DNA from: Anoplolepis gracilipes
Taxonomy: Eukaryota; Arthropoda; Insecta; Hymenoptera; Formicidae
NCBI RefSeq assembly: GCF_047496725.1
Contig: NC_132979.1
Location: 11,821,001-11,885,000 of the forward strand
Direction of reading: 5' to 3'
DNA length: 64,000 nt
Part shown: one piece after another, positions 8,805 to 17,159 of the stretch
Layout of the letters: every line of letters starts with the position of its first letter
Position numbering within the stretch: the first letter of the stretch is position 1
The notes under the pieces: model-generated
Databases searched by the model: none
Told to the model about the DNA's origin: nothing
Seen by the model: only the letters and a program-made list of their open reading frames with translations
Position numbers and translations under genes: made by a program

Positions 8805-9441
8805 TTTTAGCGTCTCTTTGACGTTTTTTTTTTTTCTTCTTCTTTCTCATTGAGACTCCTCGTCCGTATTTGTATGATGCGAGATACAATCCGCGACCTT
8901 CCATGGCACGATTGTGACGTAGCATTTCTTGAAACTGACGTTGTGTAGCTTTTCCATCGTTCATCATCTTTGCTACACCAGCCGCTCCACCAATCAGAGA
9001 TCCGAGAGCGCCCAACAATGGTAGAATCGGTAATACACCCCCGCGTTTCGCTACCAGAAGTATTCGTTTTTTCACCATCTTTTTCTTCGTTTTCGTCTTT
9101 AGACCCATACCGAACTTCGTTTTGGTTTTCATCGCTGTCCAGACAGCTGTGGCTGCGGCTCTCTCACCGAGAGACGAATCTTTCGCAGTGATGCGAGTTT
9201 GCGCCTTTTTGGCGAGTATCCTATCCGCCGCGTGTCTTTCGGCAAGATCGTTACTCCGAAAGTACGCTATATCGTGTTCACGACACGCTGCGTCCAATGG
9301 GTTGATACCTCGATCACCTCTAGCCAATCGTTTTTCTAGCCGCGTGCCCGGACCGCAAAATTGGTATCCAGGAATATGTAATTCGATAGGAAGCGCGTTT
9401 ATTGCACGATTTAATAGACCTCTGCTTATTTGCGTTGACAT
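8734..9441 (-). CDS. PLA2-domain virion protein, C-terminus probably frameshifted
   Basis: Residues about 20-70 show the phospholipase A2 signature of parvovirus-VP1 type: a Ca-binding loop (YQFCGPGTR) and the catalytic helix DAACREHDIAY with its His-Asp pair. A basic segment follows, rich in KTKTKKK. A Gly/Leu-rich hydrophobic stretch (LPLLGALGSLIGGAAG, about 140-155) may be membrane-active. The Lys-rich tail has a run of A (about 8828-8840). In one alternative frame a stop falls just before the protease ATG, so the present 30-odd-residue tail overlapping the protease probably results from a one-base slip. The domain would breach endosomal membranes during entry, as in parvoviruses. Confidence 0.75.
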   Translation of the reverse strand: MSTQISRGLLNRAINALPIELHIPGYQFCGPGTRLEKRLARGDRGINPLDAACREHDIAYFRSNDLAERHAADRILAKKAQTRITAKDSSLGERAAATAVWTAMKTKTKFGMGLKTKTKKKMVKKRILLVAKRGGVLPILPLLGALGSLIGGAAGVAKMMNDGKATQRQFQEMLRHNRAMEGRGLYLASYKYGRGVSMRKKKKKKKRQRDAKNARGRNYQRTIAATSKTYAHSIF

Positions 9442-9689
9442 TCACGACAATCTTTTATCATTGGCGCTGGACCGTCAATGTGCGTTTGTTGCCACGGTTG
9501 ATTGTAATGTTCGAAACAGCGACGATAGGTCTGAACCTCCGAATCCGCCTTTATGTATTCCGGAAGTTTGTCCCACACGTAGTGGACGTGATTGCCACAC
9601 ATTCGCAATAAAACTGCTTTAGATACAAACTGTAGCTGTTCGGCACTCAAATCGAGAATATCGTAAGAACTTGATAGCAGGACAAACAT
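9426..9689 (-). CDS. Small conserved ORF, 87 aa
   Basis: The longer frame reaches back to 9806, but the Met at 9689 (MFVLLSSSYDILDL) is the more natural start because the upstream part overlaps the divergent ATPase gene. Visible features are a helical N-terminal half, HYVWDKLPEYIKAD in the middle and a C-terminal pair CRECQRK. The stop overlaps the PLA2-protein start by 16 bp, so the two are probably on one transcript. Function unknown; the two close Cys could join a zinc site with the earlier His/Cys residues. Confidence 0.5.
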   Translation of the reverse strand: MFVLLSSSYDILDLSAEQLQFVSKAVLLRMCGNHVHYVWDKLPEYIKADSEVQTYRRCFEHYNQPWQQTHIDGPAPMIKDCRECQRK

Positions 9690-9766
9690 TTTTTCGTTAC
9701 TGAACACTTTGTAGTTCCACGCAGCTATAAATAGACAGGCGTGCGATCCGAATCGGAAGTGGGAAA
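9690..9766. promoter_or_regulatory. Divergent intergenic region, likely bidirectional promoter
   Basis: Only 77 bp separate the start of the minus-strand virion block from the plus-strand ATPase start. A TATAAATA motif sits at about 9725-9732, 40 bp before the ATPase ATG, a sensible TATA box for the plus strand. Inference from spacing and motif only. Confidence 0.4.
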
Positions 9767-10474
9767 ATGAAATTCGTGCGACAACCTTTCGCGATACGCG
9801 TGACAAATTACGACGTCAGATTACGCTCGATGGGTGACAATGCGGAGATGCGTAGACACGGTACGATGCTGCCGAATACTATACGCGCAATCGTTTGCGG
9901 CCCCTCGAATTGCGGTAAAACTAACGTGTTGATTAGTTTGATAGAAAGCCCGCACGGCGTCCGCTTTGAAAATGTGTACATGTATTCAAAGTTACTGCAA
10001 CAGCCAAAATATCAATATTTGGAGAATTTGTTAACGTCGATCGATGAAATCGGCTATTTTACATTCTCCAATAACAGTGACGTCATTCCACCGAGCGAAG
10101 CACGTCCAAACTCGATTTTCGTTTTCGATGACGTGGCATGCGACAAACAAAATACGATAAGAGAATATTTCTCAATGGGACGCCACTCGAACGTCGACTG
10201 CTTCTATCTCTGCCAGACATACGCGAGAATACCGAAACATCTTTTACGCGACAATGCGAACCTGCTAATCTTGTTTAAACAGGATGGCACCAACTTGAAA
10301 CACGTGTACAACGATCACGTGAATACCGACATGTCATACGAGGATTTCAGTAAGTTATGTCGTACTTGTTGGCAGCAAAAGTATGGATTTCTCGTGATAG
10401 ACAAGGATAGCTTGCTTACAAACGGGCGATACAGAAACGGATTTAACGTGTTTGCGATACCACAAAATGATTAG
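9767..10474 (+). CDS. A32-like (FtsK/HerA superfamily) DNA-packaging ATPase, 235 aa
   Basis: Walker A is GPSNCGKT (about residues 45-52) and Walker B is SIFVFDDVA (about 115-123). A downstream C-L-C-Q-T motif, where the Gln could act as sensor, is followed by a conserved NANLLILFKQ strand. This is the genome-packaging ATPase of Polintons, adintoviruses and larger DNA viruses, which drives DNA into preformed capsids. The frame is intact and of typical length. It opens the plus-strand block and is divergent from the virion cluster, so its expression may be separately timed. Function is assigned with good confidence from the two nucleotide-binding motifs and gene context. Confidence 0.85.
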   Translation: MKFVRQPFAIRVTNYDVRLRSMGDNAEMRRHGTMLPNTIRAIVCGPSNCGKTNVLISLIESPHGVRFENVYMYSKLLQQPKYQYLENLLTSIDEIGYFTFSNNSDVIPPSEARPNSIFVFDDVACDKQNTIREYFSMGRHSNVDCFYLCQTYARIPKHLLRDNANLLILFKQDGTNLKHVYNDHVNTDMSYEDFSKLCRTCWQQKYGFLVIDKDSLLTNGRYRNGFNVFAIPQND

Positions 10475-10570
10475 TCGTTGCCTACATTCTGTCGTGAGGG
10501 GTGAAACGCGAGCGTTCAACACTCTCTATCAATATGGCTGGGAGCTAATAATATTCGCGAGCGTGAAAAG

Positions 10571-11077
10571 ATGGCGAAGGAGATTGCGAAAACGAGCGAA
10601 TCGATCCGCAAGAAACATCGCGCTTTGAAGACCGGTAACATCGATGACGATATCGCGGTCAAGACCCATTTTAAACCTATTATCGAGCCGCTGCAAAAGA
10701 TTGTCGACAACTCGTTCGCGGTGAAAAATAAGTCGGAGAGTAGCGCAAAGATTAAAATCAAGCGATACAAGGAGGATGAGAAGGAAGAGGCTAAAGATGA
10801 GGAGGTAGAGAAAGAGAAAGAGGAAGATGCGACACCGAAAAAAAGGAAACGATCGGACGTTTTACTGTATGAACCGTCGATAGCCTCTACGCCGTTAACC
10901 GCACCAACAAGCGTAAACGAAGATGTTTTCGAAACCTCGGGCAACATGCTCGAATCATCGTTTATTCGAAACAAGTTACAAATGAAATATCAGAAAAAAT
11001 GCCTATCAACAAATTTGGATTATTCGATCCAAGAAATGATGCAACCGGCACAAACGGTTCTTGGGATAGATTGGTAA
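10571..11077 (+). CDS. Charged coiled-coil protein, 168 aa
   Basis: Starts MAKEIAKTSESIRKKHRALK, a basic helical segment. An acidic/Lys-rich run (about residues 65-100, EDEKEEAKDEEVEKEKEE) and a PKKRKR nuclear-localisation-like motif follow, then a Ser/Thr-rich linker. The start codon is the only ATG possible in this frame because a stop lies just upstream. The last 25 residues overlap the next ORF in another frame, so the end may have been altered by an indel. The composition suggests a core or DNA-condensing protein; the exact function is not known. Confidence 0.5.
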   Translation: MAKEIAKTSESIRKKHRALKTGNIDDDIAVKTHFKPIIEPLQKIVDNSFAVKNKSESSAKIKIKRYKEDEKEEAKDEEVEKEKEEDATPKKRKRSDVLLYEPSIASTPLTAPTSVNEDVFETSGNMLESSFIRNKLQMKYQKKCLSTNLDYSIQEMMQPAQTVLGIDW

Positions 11078-11361
11078 AAAGTTATGTGCACGAAAACGCT
11101 TTGTGTCGCGTCGTTACAGACTTCGATGCAAGGTCACGTAAGATTCGCCGTGTAGCGCAACCAGAGGCTGACACCGATGCCGTCAAGAAACTGTACGTGG
11201 AGTCCTGCGTTAAAAGATTAATGAATCAACAGAAAGAATCAGACGAGAAGCTGATTTCGCTTGAGAAGGACGTGCGAGCAATACAGATTGTGCTAAACGA
11301 ACTTCAACGCCCGGCTAACGCTAACTCAGAAACAGCTATCAACCTAAATGAGCATCAGTGA
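10999..11361 (+). CDS. Helical protein with conserved KIRRVAQPEADTDAVKKLYV motif, 120 aa
   Basis: The N-terminus MPINKFGLFDPR is followed by a beta/turn region (VHENALCRVVTDFDARSRK). The KLYVESCVKRL helix comes next, then a heptad-like coiled coil (about residues 68-105). The overall plan, a small head followed by a coiled coil, is that of a fibre-like or adaptor protein, but this is inference. The frame overlaps the preceding gene by 79 bp and the next small ORF by 14 bp. Intact as read. Confidence 0.5.
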   Translation: MPINKFGLFDPRNDATGTNGSWDRLVKSYVHENALCRVVTDFDARSRKIRRVAQPEADTDAVKKLYVESCVKRLMNQQKESDEKLISLEKDVRAIQIVLNELQRPANANSETAINLNEHQ

Positions 11362-11479
11362 ACGGGTTAGGAGCGGCTATCAAACGGTTATCGAACAGCT
11401 ACGAAGGATTATAGAACGGCTGCGAACAATTATCGAACAGCTACGAAGAATTATCGAACTGCTATCTAAACTACAATGA
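11348..11479 (+). CDS. Leucine-zipper-like ORF, 43 aa
   Basis: Starts ATG inside the end of the preceding gene and encodes a repeated IIERLRxIIEQLRR pattern with Ile/Leu every three or four residues, a clear short coiled coil. Its stop overlaps the next ATG as ATGA. It may be the 5' part of the neighbouring repeat protein, separated by one indel, rather than an independent gene. Confidence 0.35.
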   Translation: MSISERVRSGYQTVIEQLRRIIERLRTIIEQLRRIIELLSKLQ

Positions 11480-11760
11480 GTGGCAGTGGCAGTGGCAGTG
11501 AACGACCTAGCAGCAGCTGCAACAGCTTCGAACGAGGCTATCAGCATCTCAAGCAGGGCTGCGAACGAGGCTACGAACACGTTCTTAACGGCTACACTCA
11601 AGGTTACAAACAACTCAAGAACTCCTACGATCGGTCAAAAGACGTCTGTGAACGAGGCTACGAACGGGTCAAAAGCGGCTACGAACGAGTCAAAAACGAC
11701 TGTGAAAAAGGCTGCGAACGGGTCAAGAACGATTTTCGAATGGGTGAAGGACGGCGGTGA
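11476..11760 (+). CDS. Repeat protein with GYxRVKxx units, 94 aa
   Basis: After a Ser/Gly-rich start (MSGSGSGSERPSSS) the protein consists of roughly 11-residue units with the pattern CERGYERVKSGYERVKND. The DNA beneath (about 11,360-11,830) is a degenerate 30-33-bp repeat built on GGCTACGAACGGGTCAAAA. A second frame over the same DNA (11,480-11,848) is also open and gives an Ala/Thr/Asn-rich repeat product, which is expected from repeat DNA. The Tyr/Arg/Lys pattern suits an amphipathic or nucleic-acid-binding structural protein. Function unknown. Confidence 0.45.
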   Translation: MSGSGSGSERPSSSCNSFERGYQHLKQGCERGYEHVLNGYTQGYKQLKNSYDRSKDVCERGYERVKSGYERVKNDCEKGCERVKNDFRMGEGRR

Positions 11761-11839
11761 ACAGGTCAAGAACAGGTTAAGAACAGGTCAGAACAGGTCA
11801 AGAACAGGTCAAGAACGGCTATTAAAGGCGATAAACGAA

Positions 11840-12829
11840 AATGAGTGAAAAAAATGCGAACAACAAACGGACATCGAGAAAAACTGACAAAGCAAAGAAT
11901 CAACATAGTTTGGAGAGACGACAGTTGGTGAACGAACTGCATGCGCCAGCGAGAAAAAATTTTCCCCGAAGACACGTCATAGTGCGGATCATACGATGAT
12001 CTGTGGCAAGCCGACATCGTCGAGATGCGTCCGTATTCTCGTTTCAATAAAGGTTACCACTACATACTCACCGTCATCGATGTGTTGAGCAAGTATGCAT
12101 GGGCTGCACCACTCAAGAGTAAAGGTGGAAGGGAGACGGCTGATGCAATCGCCAAAATAATTCGAGATAGCAAGAGATGCCCGAAAAACATACAAACTGA
12201 TAACGGAAAGGAATTTTACAATACCGATGTGCAACGGCTTATACAGAAACATAACATTAATCACTATTCCACATATTCGGTATTGCTCGTCTGTCGTCGA
12301 GCGATTCAATCGCACGCTGAAGAACGACATGTGGAAGATGTTTACGCTGAACGGAACTTACAAGTGGATCGACGCGCTATCTTGACTTGTTGCAGAATAT
12401 AACGCGCGAAAACGTCGCACTATCAATATGAGACCTATCGATGTTACTCCCACGATCGCTGATAGACTTGTAAATACAGTATATAACAGTATAAAAATTG
12501 CTGCTCCTGCAAAGTTTAAAGTAGGTGACCTGGTACGCGTTAGCAAATACAAAAAACTTTTCGAAAAGGGTTACACACCAAATTGGACAACCGAGGTGTT
12601 TAAGATTGTTAAAGTGCAACATACTAATCCCGTAACATATCTACTCGAGGATTATCGCAAAAAATCTATCGCTGGAGCATTTTACGAGCACAAGTTGCAT
12701 CGCGCGAATTATCCAGATGTGTATCTCGTGGAGAAAGTACTGCGCAGGAGGGGTGACGAGGTTTACGTGAAATGGTTGGGATTTGATAGCTCGCACAATT
12801 CTTGGGTACATAAGGATCATGTAATTTAA
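11840..12829 (+). pseudogene. Polinton-type integrase with chromodomain, broken
   Basis: The N-terminal basic segment begins MSEKNANNKR at 11,840. The rve catalytic core follows and all three acidic residues can be found: Asp at 12,013 (in QADIVEM), Asp at 12,199 (TDNGKEF) and Glu at 12,299 (VVERFNR). They lie in two different frames, with about 34 codons between the last two, as in D,D35E integrases. The chromodomain is at the C-terminus (YLVEKVLRRRGDEVYVKWLGF), preceded by an SH3-like segment (KFKVGDLVRVSK). The gene is interrupted by frame changes near 12.00 and 12.29 kb and a TGA near 12.38 kb. It would insert element DNA and target chromatin; this copy cannot make it in one piece. Confidence 0.85.
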
Positions 12830-12978
12830 TTTTATAAGAAATACAATGTATTCAATATAAAAATATATGAAATATTTGAAATATACAAAATCTTTATTAA
12901 TACATCCTTTCTAATAGTCATTACAATATATAAAATATGAAATATACATACAAGAAAAAATCACACACACATTATATT

Positions 12979-15900
12979 TTATAAAGATATCTTATAATGT
13001 CCCCACGGTAACGTATCAATAGTTGTAGGTACGATATACCGCTTGTCGTCGTACGGACTTAGAGCAATTTTTGTTTCGCGAATGGTGTATACCTTGTGTA
13101 ATTTTGATCTTATACACGATTGACTACGCGTTATTTCAATCTCTTCGTTCAAACACCGCGTGTAATCGTCAAACGTTATCGTTCTCGCAACAACGTTACT
13201 CTTGACGCCTTTTACCTTTTTCGTATCCTTCTTATCATCCACGCGCAACGCATACATTTTTGCTCTAAGCCCGACAAATTCAGTCATTATGGTACCGTTG
13301 TTTTCATCCTTCATTAGACCCGGTACCTTTTTATTCACGAGCGGTATACCGTACGCATTGTCTATCGCATAGTCGCTCGTATCAAATCTGCTGATGTCGC
13401 GTTTCATATTCTCGTACACATCGTCGCACTCAATGTGATATATAAGACTATCCGTATCAGTGTACATGACTTTGCATCTCTCCCGATACATTGGTACCAT
13501 ATAATCGTGATGAAATTCGTACAAACATGTCTTGGATATATCGAGAATACACATACCTACGTAAATTGGTTTGTAGAATTTCACCTCGAGTTTACGTAAT
13601 TCTACAGCGATTAGATTTTCCGAAAAAATGCTTCTGCTATGAAAATTTGGTTTTGCAATCAATGTCTCTGCGCCGTACCTTCCGTCCCATTTTGTTAAAA
13701 GTTTAACATCTACGCGATTGCGCACATTTTCCATCGTTTTGCCAAACACTGCATTATTCATTAGTTTGTACAAATTTTTTTCAAAATCATTTTTTGCCAG
13801 TGTTCTAAATTTTGTGTTGAGTTCTATATAAGTACGGAGCCACGGAGATTGAGTGAATTGTAATATACGATGAATTTTTGTAATACGAAGACCGTGACGT
13901 GAACATTGCTGCAGGTTGCGGTAGTGTATCACGTAACGCTTCTTATCGTATACGGTTGCGAGAAGCTTGCCCTCGCGCTTGCCGGGTGGTTTGTCGTGTG
14001 TCGGACAAAACGGTAGGTCAGTGTGCGAATCGTGAAGATGCTGCGGATACTCGAGATCGACTTCGAGGATGTAGCCTGTAGACGAATCGAGCGCGATCGA
14101 TGATACATCAAAATTGGAAACATTATCGACCCACTGAAAATCGGCGTAGGACAATGGTTGACACATTGCCCATCCGTATAAATTATTAATATCGAAATAC
14201 ATTAAGTACGTTGATGGTTTTGATAAGTCATACGACTGCATGTACTTGTTATTAGCACGCGCGTACCTGTTGGAACATTGACTCAGACCACCGCGTATAC
14301 CTCGTTCGATAAACATAACCATGTCAATGTCTGTGAGTAATTCAAATATAATTTTCGTATACTTTAACATGGCGTCCCACGTGTAACCGGGAAGAGTATA
14401 GTAATACGCGGGGTCGAGCCCATAACTCTTGATACAACTCTCTCGGAAATTTTCAAAAATGTCTGCTAATAACAAAACATCGATTTTTAAATACAGATCG
14501 CTATATTCGCCTAGCGTTCGAATGGAGAATCGCTTCCACACAATCTCAGCGTGCGCGTAATCGCTCTCAGATACTGTGTTACCTGTCAAGGAACTGTAAA
14601 GTGATTCTCGTGATGGTAAACACGCATCTTGCAATTTATCTACGCAGTCAATGTACTCGTACGGGAAGACACCTTTTCTTGTTAATAAATTGAAATCTTC
14701 GGCGGATAAATTTTTATATTCCGATTGTAAAATTTTGAGTTTATCCTTGCTCAGAAAAGACGCCAATTTGTCGAGACTTGTTGTGAGAAATTTATATGAA
14801 TCTATGAAACGTAATTTAATGTGATTTCCCGATTTGTCTTTCATACCCTTAACATATTTTGTAAATGAAATATATTTTTCTTTTGTTATCGGAAGTAAAT
14901 CGATTCCCCCTTCGAACGCTGTGGCTATTTCCTCGATTATAAAGTGAGAATCATAACCGGATAAATTGTGAAATACTATTAGAATGCAAAAAGATTCTTT
15001 CTAATTTAGATTGCAATTTGAATGCGCGGGACCTCTGTACCGCCCGGTCAAATGACAATGATCGCGTACGCGCGTATCATCTTCTACGAATGGTTTCTCA
15101 CATATATGACACTGAGTCGCACTTCGAAATTCTTTCCATTCATTTTGCGTTAAATTTACCATGGGGACATTGGTTGTTAAAATATTTTCTACATGTTGCG
15201 CCAAATTTTTAAGTTCGTCGGTGAACCATGCAACGCAATTGGCTTCGCGACGAGAATGATACGCGGATAATGAATTATCGTACGAGCAATGTACATAATA
15301 AGCCATACTAAATACTTGGTGATGTTGATAAAAATTTTCTTCTTCTTTTTTCACCAAACGCACTCCAGGTCGGCGTACACGACGAAAGGTAGTCGCTCCT
15401 TCCTGTTGTAGTTGGTGAATGCGAGCCACTTATCCTTATCGCTCGGTAATCGGATAGCGCAGTCGTTCATCTTTCCACAGTCTACTGTATGTGATTGCAA
15501 TTTCTCGACCGAGTGAAAATAGTGCATGCATCTGTAAAATAAAAGTTAAAATTCTTATATCCTTGTTTTAAATATTTTTAGACAGTTTTATTAAATATAC
15601 ATACCGATCGCAGATATATTTTTTAGTTTTGTGTTTGCTGAGTTGCATACTAACAAGTCTAGATAGATTCTTGATCCATGCAAAATGTCCGATATCTTGC
15701 GAATCTTGCACGTAGAGCAAGTTGATGTGCTTGTCTCTCTTTTGCTCCGTAAGGTGAATAGGGACAATGTTTTCGTTTTCAAAACTGTACACGTTGATTG
15801 AAATGTCATTATAAATTTCAAATTTTTTAATTTGATTAAGAGTGATTGGAAACTCAATACCTTGGAGATTTAGTACTGTTGTATAATGCGGGTACGATGA

Positions 15901-16698
15901 TTGTCGGTGTGTGCATCTTTCAGCTGGATACAGAGCAGCCACTACCGCCCACGCAAAACATGCATTGTCTTTAGATTGCACGTTAACCACTGCTCGTTTC
16001 ATTATTATCTTTCGCGATAATTGCACGTAACATCCGGCGCGCATAGGATTATATTTATTTATATTTACAGTCAAATTTAGTATATGCGATAATGCCCATC
16101 CGCTATCGCGTTCCTGAAATTCTTCGAGCGATGCAAGGATTGGCTCGACGACTCGCCGCTCATACCACTCACGTAAATCGGATGTATGTAAGAGTTCACA
16201 GTTTCTCGTATTGATTGATTTATTGGCATGCTTATCGCCCGCCACAAACTCGCCGTTAAACACTGTATTCACTTTCACACTGTTATGTTTTTGCATAACG
16301 TCTCGCACGTGCTCGAGCACAATGTCACTCGCATCTTCCAAAAATTGACGAGGTTCGATGTGATTATAATTTATAACCGCACCAGTCAAGATGCGGCTCT
16401 CAAATGCCGTATCAATCTCTCGCCATATGAGTCTCTCCGAGTTATTTTCACTACTATAATCACCACCACTGGGTATAAACTGTCTCTGCAATCGAGTTTT
16501 TGCACCGAGTCGCGCAATTCTTGTCACCAAAGATTGTCTATTTCCGATTGAGAGTCGCGGACGCTTGACATGGCTGCGTTCTTCAAGCTCTTCGATAAAC
16601 TCCTCGCAATGCTGCAGCCATCCAAAATATTCACCCAATGTGGTGACTTGGTGGGAACGCTCCAACAAGTCGCGTTCTTTCTGCTGCACGTTGTCCAT
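12979..16698 (-). pseudogene. Protein-primed family B DNA polymerase, spliced, broken
   Basis: Exon 1 starts MDNVQQKERDLL at 16,698 and ends in a Cys-rich finger at 15,605. A 73-bp intron (15,604-15,532; GTATGT to TTTTACAG) completes the finger. Exon 2 has an Exo I motif (VVYADLE), a frameshift near 15,350 at a homopolymer, an endonuclease-VII-like zinc motif (CHICEKPF and DHCHLTGRYRGPAH), a TAG at 15,001-15,003, and Exo II (HNLSGYD) just after it. The last 621-residue frame holds Exo III (YSDLYLKIDVLLLAD), motif A (YFDINNLYG, about 216-224), motif B (KLMNNAVFGKT) and motif C (YTDTDS, about 461-466). The catalytic Asp residues are intact. It replicates linear element DNA from a protein primer. 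Two lesions make this copy a pseudogene unless they are assembly errors. Confidence 0.88.
15532..15604 (-). other. 73-bp spliceosomal intron in the polymerase gene
   Basis: On the minus strand the intron begins GTATGT and ends TTTTACAG with a T-rich tract before it. Its removal joins CDR to CMHYF, making one Cys/His finger in the same frame on both sides. Without splicing the upstream frame stops after 12 residues. Confidence 0.75.
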
Positions 16699-16709
16699 TT
16701 TTTCTCTCT

Positions 16710-17084
16710 CTATTTTTGTGTGCAAACATAACACATATTACGCGACATTATTATATGTAATAAAATTTGACAGCTACTGCACCATCGCATATCCACCTCA
16801 TCGGGCGATGTAACTTTATGTCTCCGTATTTCGTATATTAATCCGATGTCATCTCGAAAGGTGTCCATACACGAAGCACAGAGAGCTAGAGCACCACCCG
16901 TTGAATAATAAAAGTGTATGGCGCAAATCTTACGTTGATTTTGCGCACGGAGTTGTTCATTTTCTACTACGTTGTCGTCAAAATCGGTATTACTGCAATC
17001 ACTAATATAATTACTATCGTCCGACAACGCATGCTCTTCGTCTGACGACTCGTCTATTATCGCTTCGAAATTAATATTTTCCAT
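16710..17084 (-). CDS. Acidic Cys-rich protein, 124 aa, unknown function
   Basis: The N-terminal 45 residues are strongly acidic (DESSDEEHALSDDSN). The second half holds three close Cys pairs (CASC, CSSC, CYVC) spaced as in a zinc-binding treble-clef or ribbon. The stop lies 11 bp before the polymerase ATG, so the two genes are probably co-transcribed and this one would be promoter-proximal. Acidic N-terminus plus zinc module suggests a transcriptional or ubiquitin-type regulator, but this is inference. Intact. Confidence 0.5.
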   Translation of the reverse strand: MENINFEAIIDESSDEEHALSDDSNYISDCSNTDFDDNVVENEQLRAQNQRKICAIHFYYSTGGALALCASCMDTFRDDIGLIYEIRRHKVTSPDEVDMRWCSSCQILLHIIMSRNMCYVCTQK

Positions 17085-17159
17085 TTATTCACTATTGTGT
17101 CACTAACAATTCTAATGCCTGACAGTAACCACTCAAATTTTTTTTTTCCACAGCTTCCT

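Larger units (their letters stand above)
4221..17090. mobile_element. Endogenous Polinton/adintovirus-like element, decayed
   Basis: The gene set defines the class: double-jelly-roll-type capsid protein, minor capsid protein, adenain-like protease, PLA2-domain protein, A32-like packaging ATPase, D,D,E integrase with chromodomain and protein-primed family B DNA polymerase. The layout is a minus-strand virion block (4.6-9.7 kb), a plus-strand block (9.8-12.8 kb) and minus-strand polymerase plus Cys-rich ORF (13.0-17.1 kb). Codon use is richer in GC than the flanks. Breaks seen are: capsid frameshift near 6.67 kb; polymerase frameshift near 15.35 kb and stop at 15,001; integrase shifts near 12.0 and 12.29 kb and a stop near 12.38 kb; a homopolymer slip near 8.83 kb. 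Borders are approximate; no terminal inverted repeats or 6-bp target duplication were identified. Confidence 0.88.

Noticed and set aside
11480..11848. Alternative Ala/Thr-rich frame over the repeat protein
   Set aside because: Open only because the DNA repeats; the GYxRVK frame has the better start context and helix pattern.
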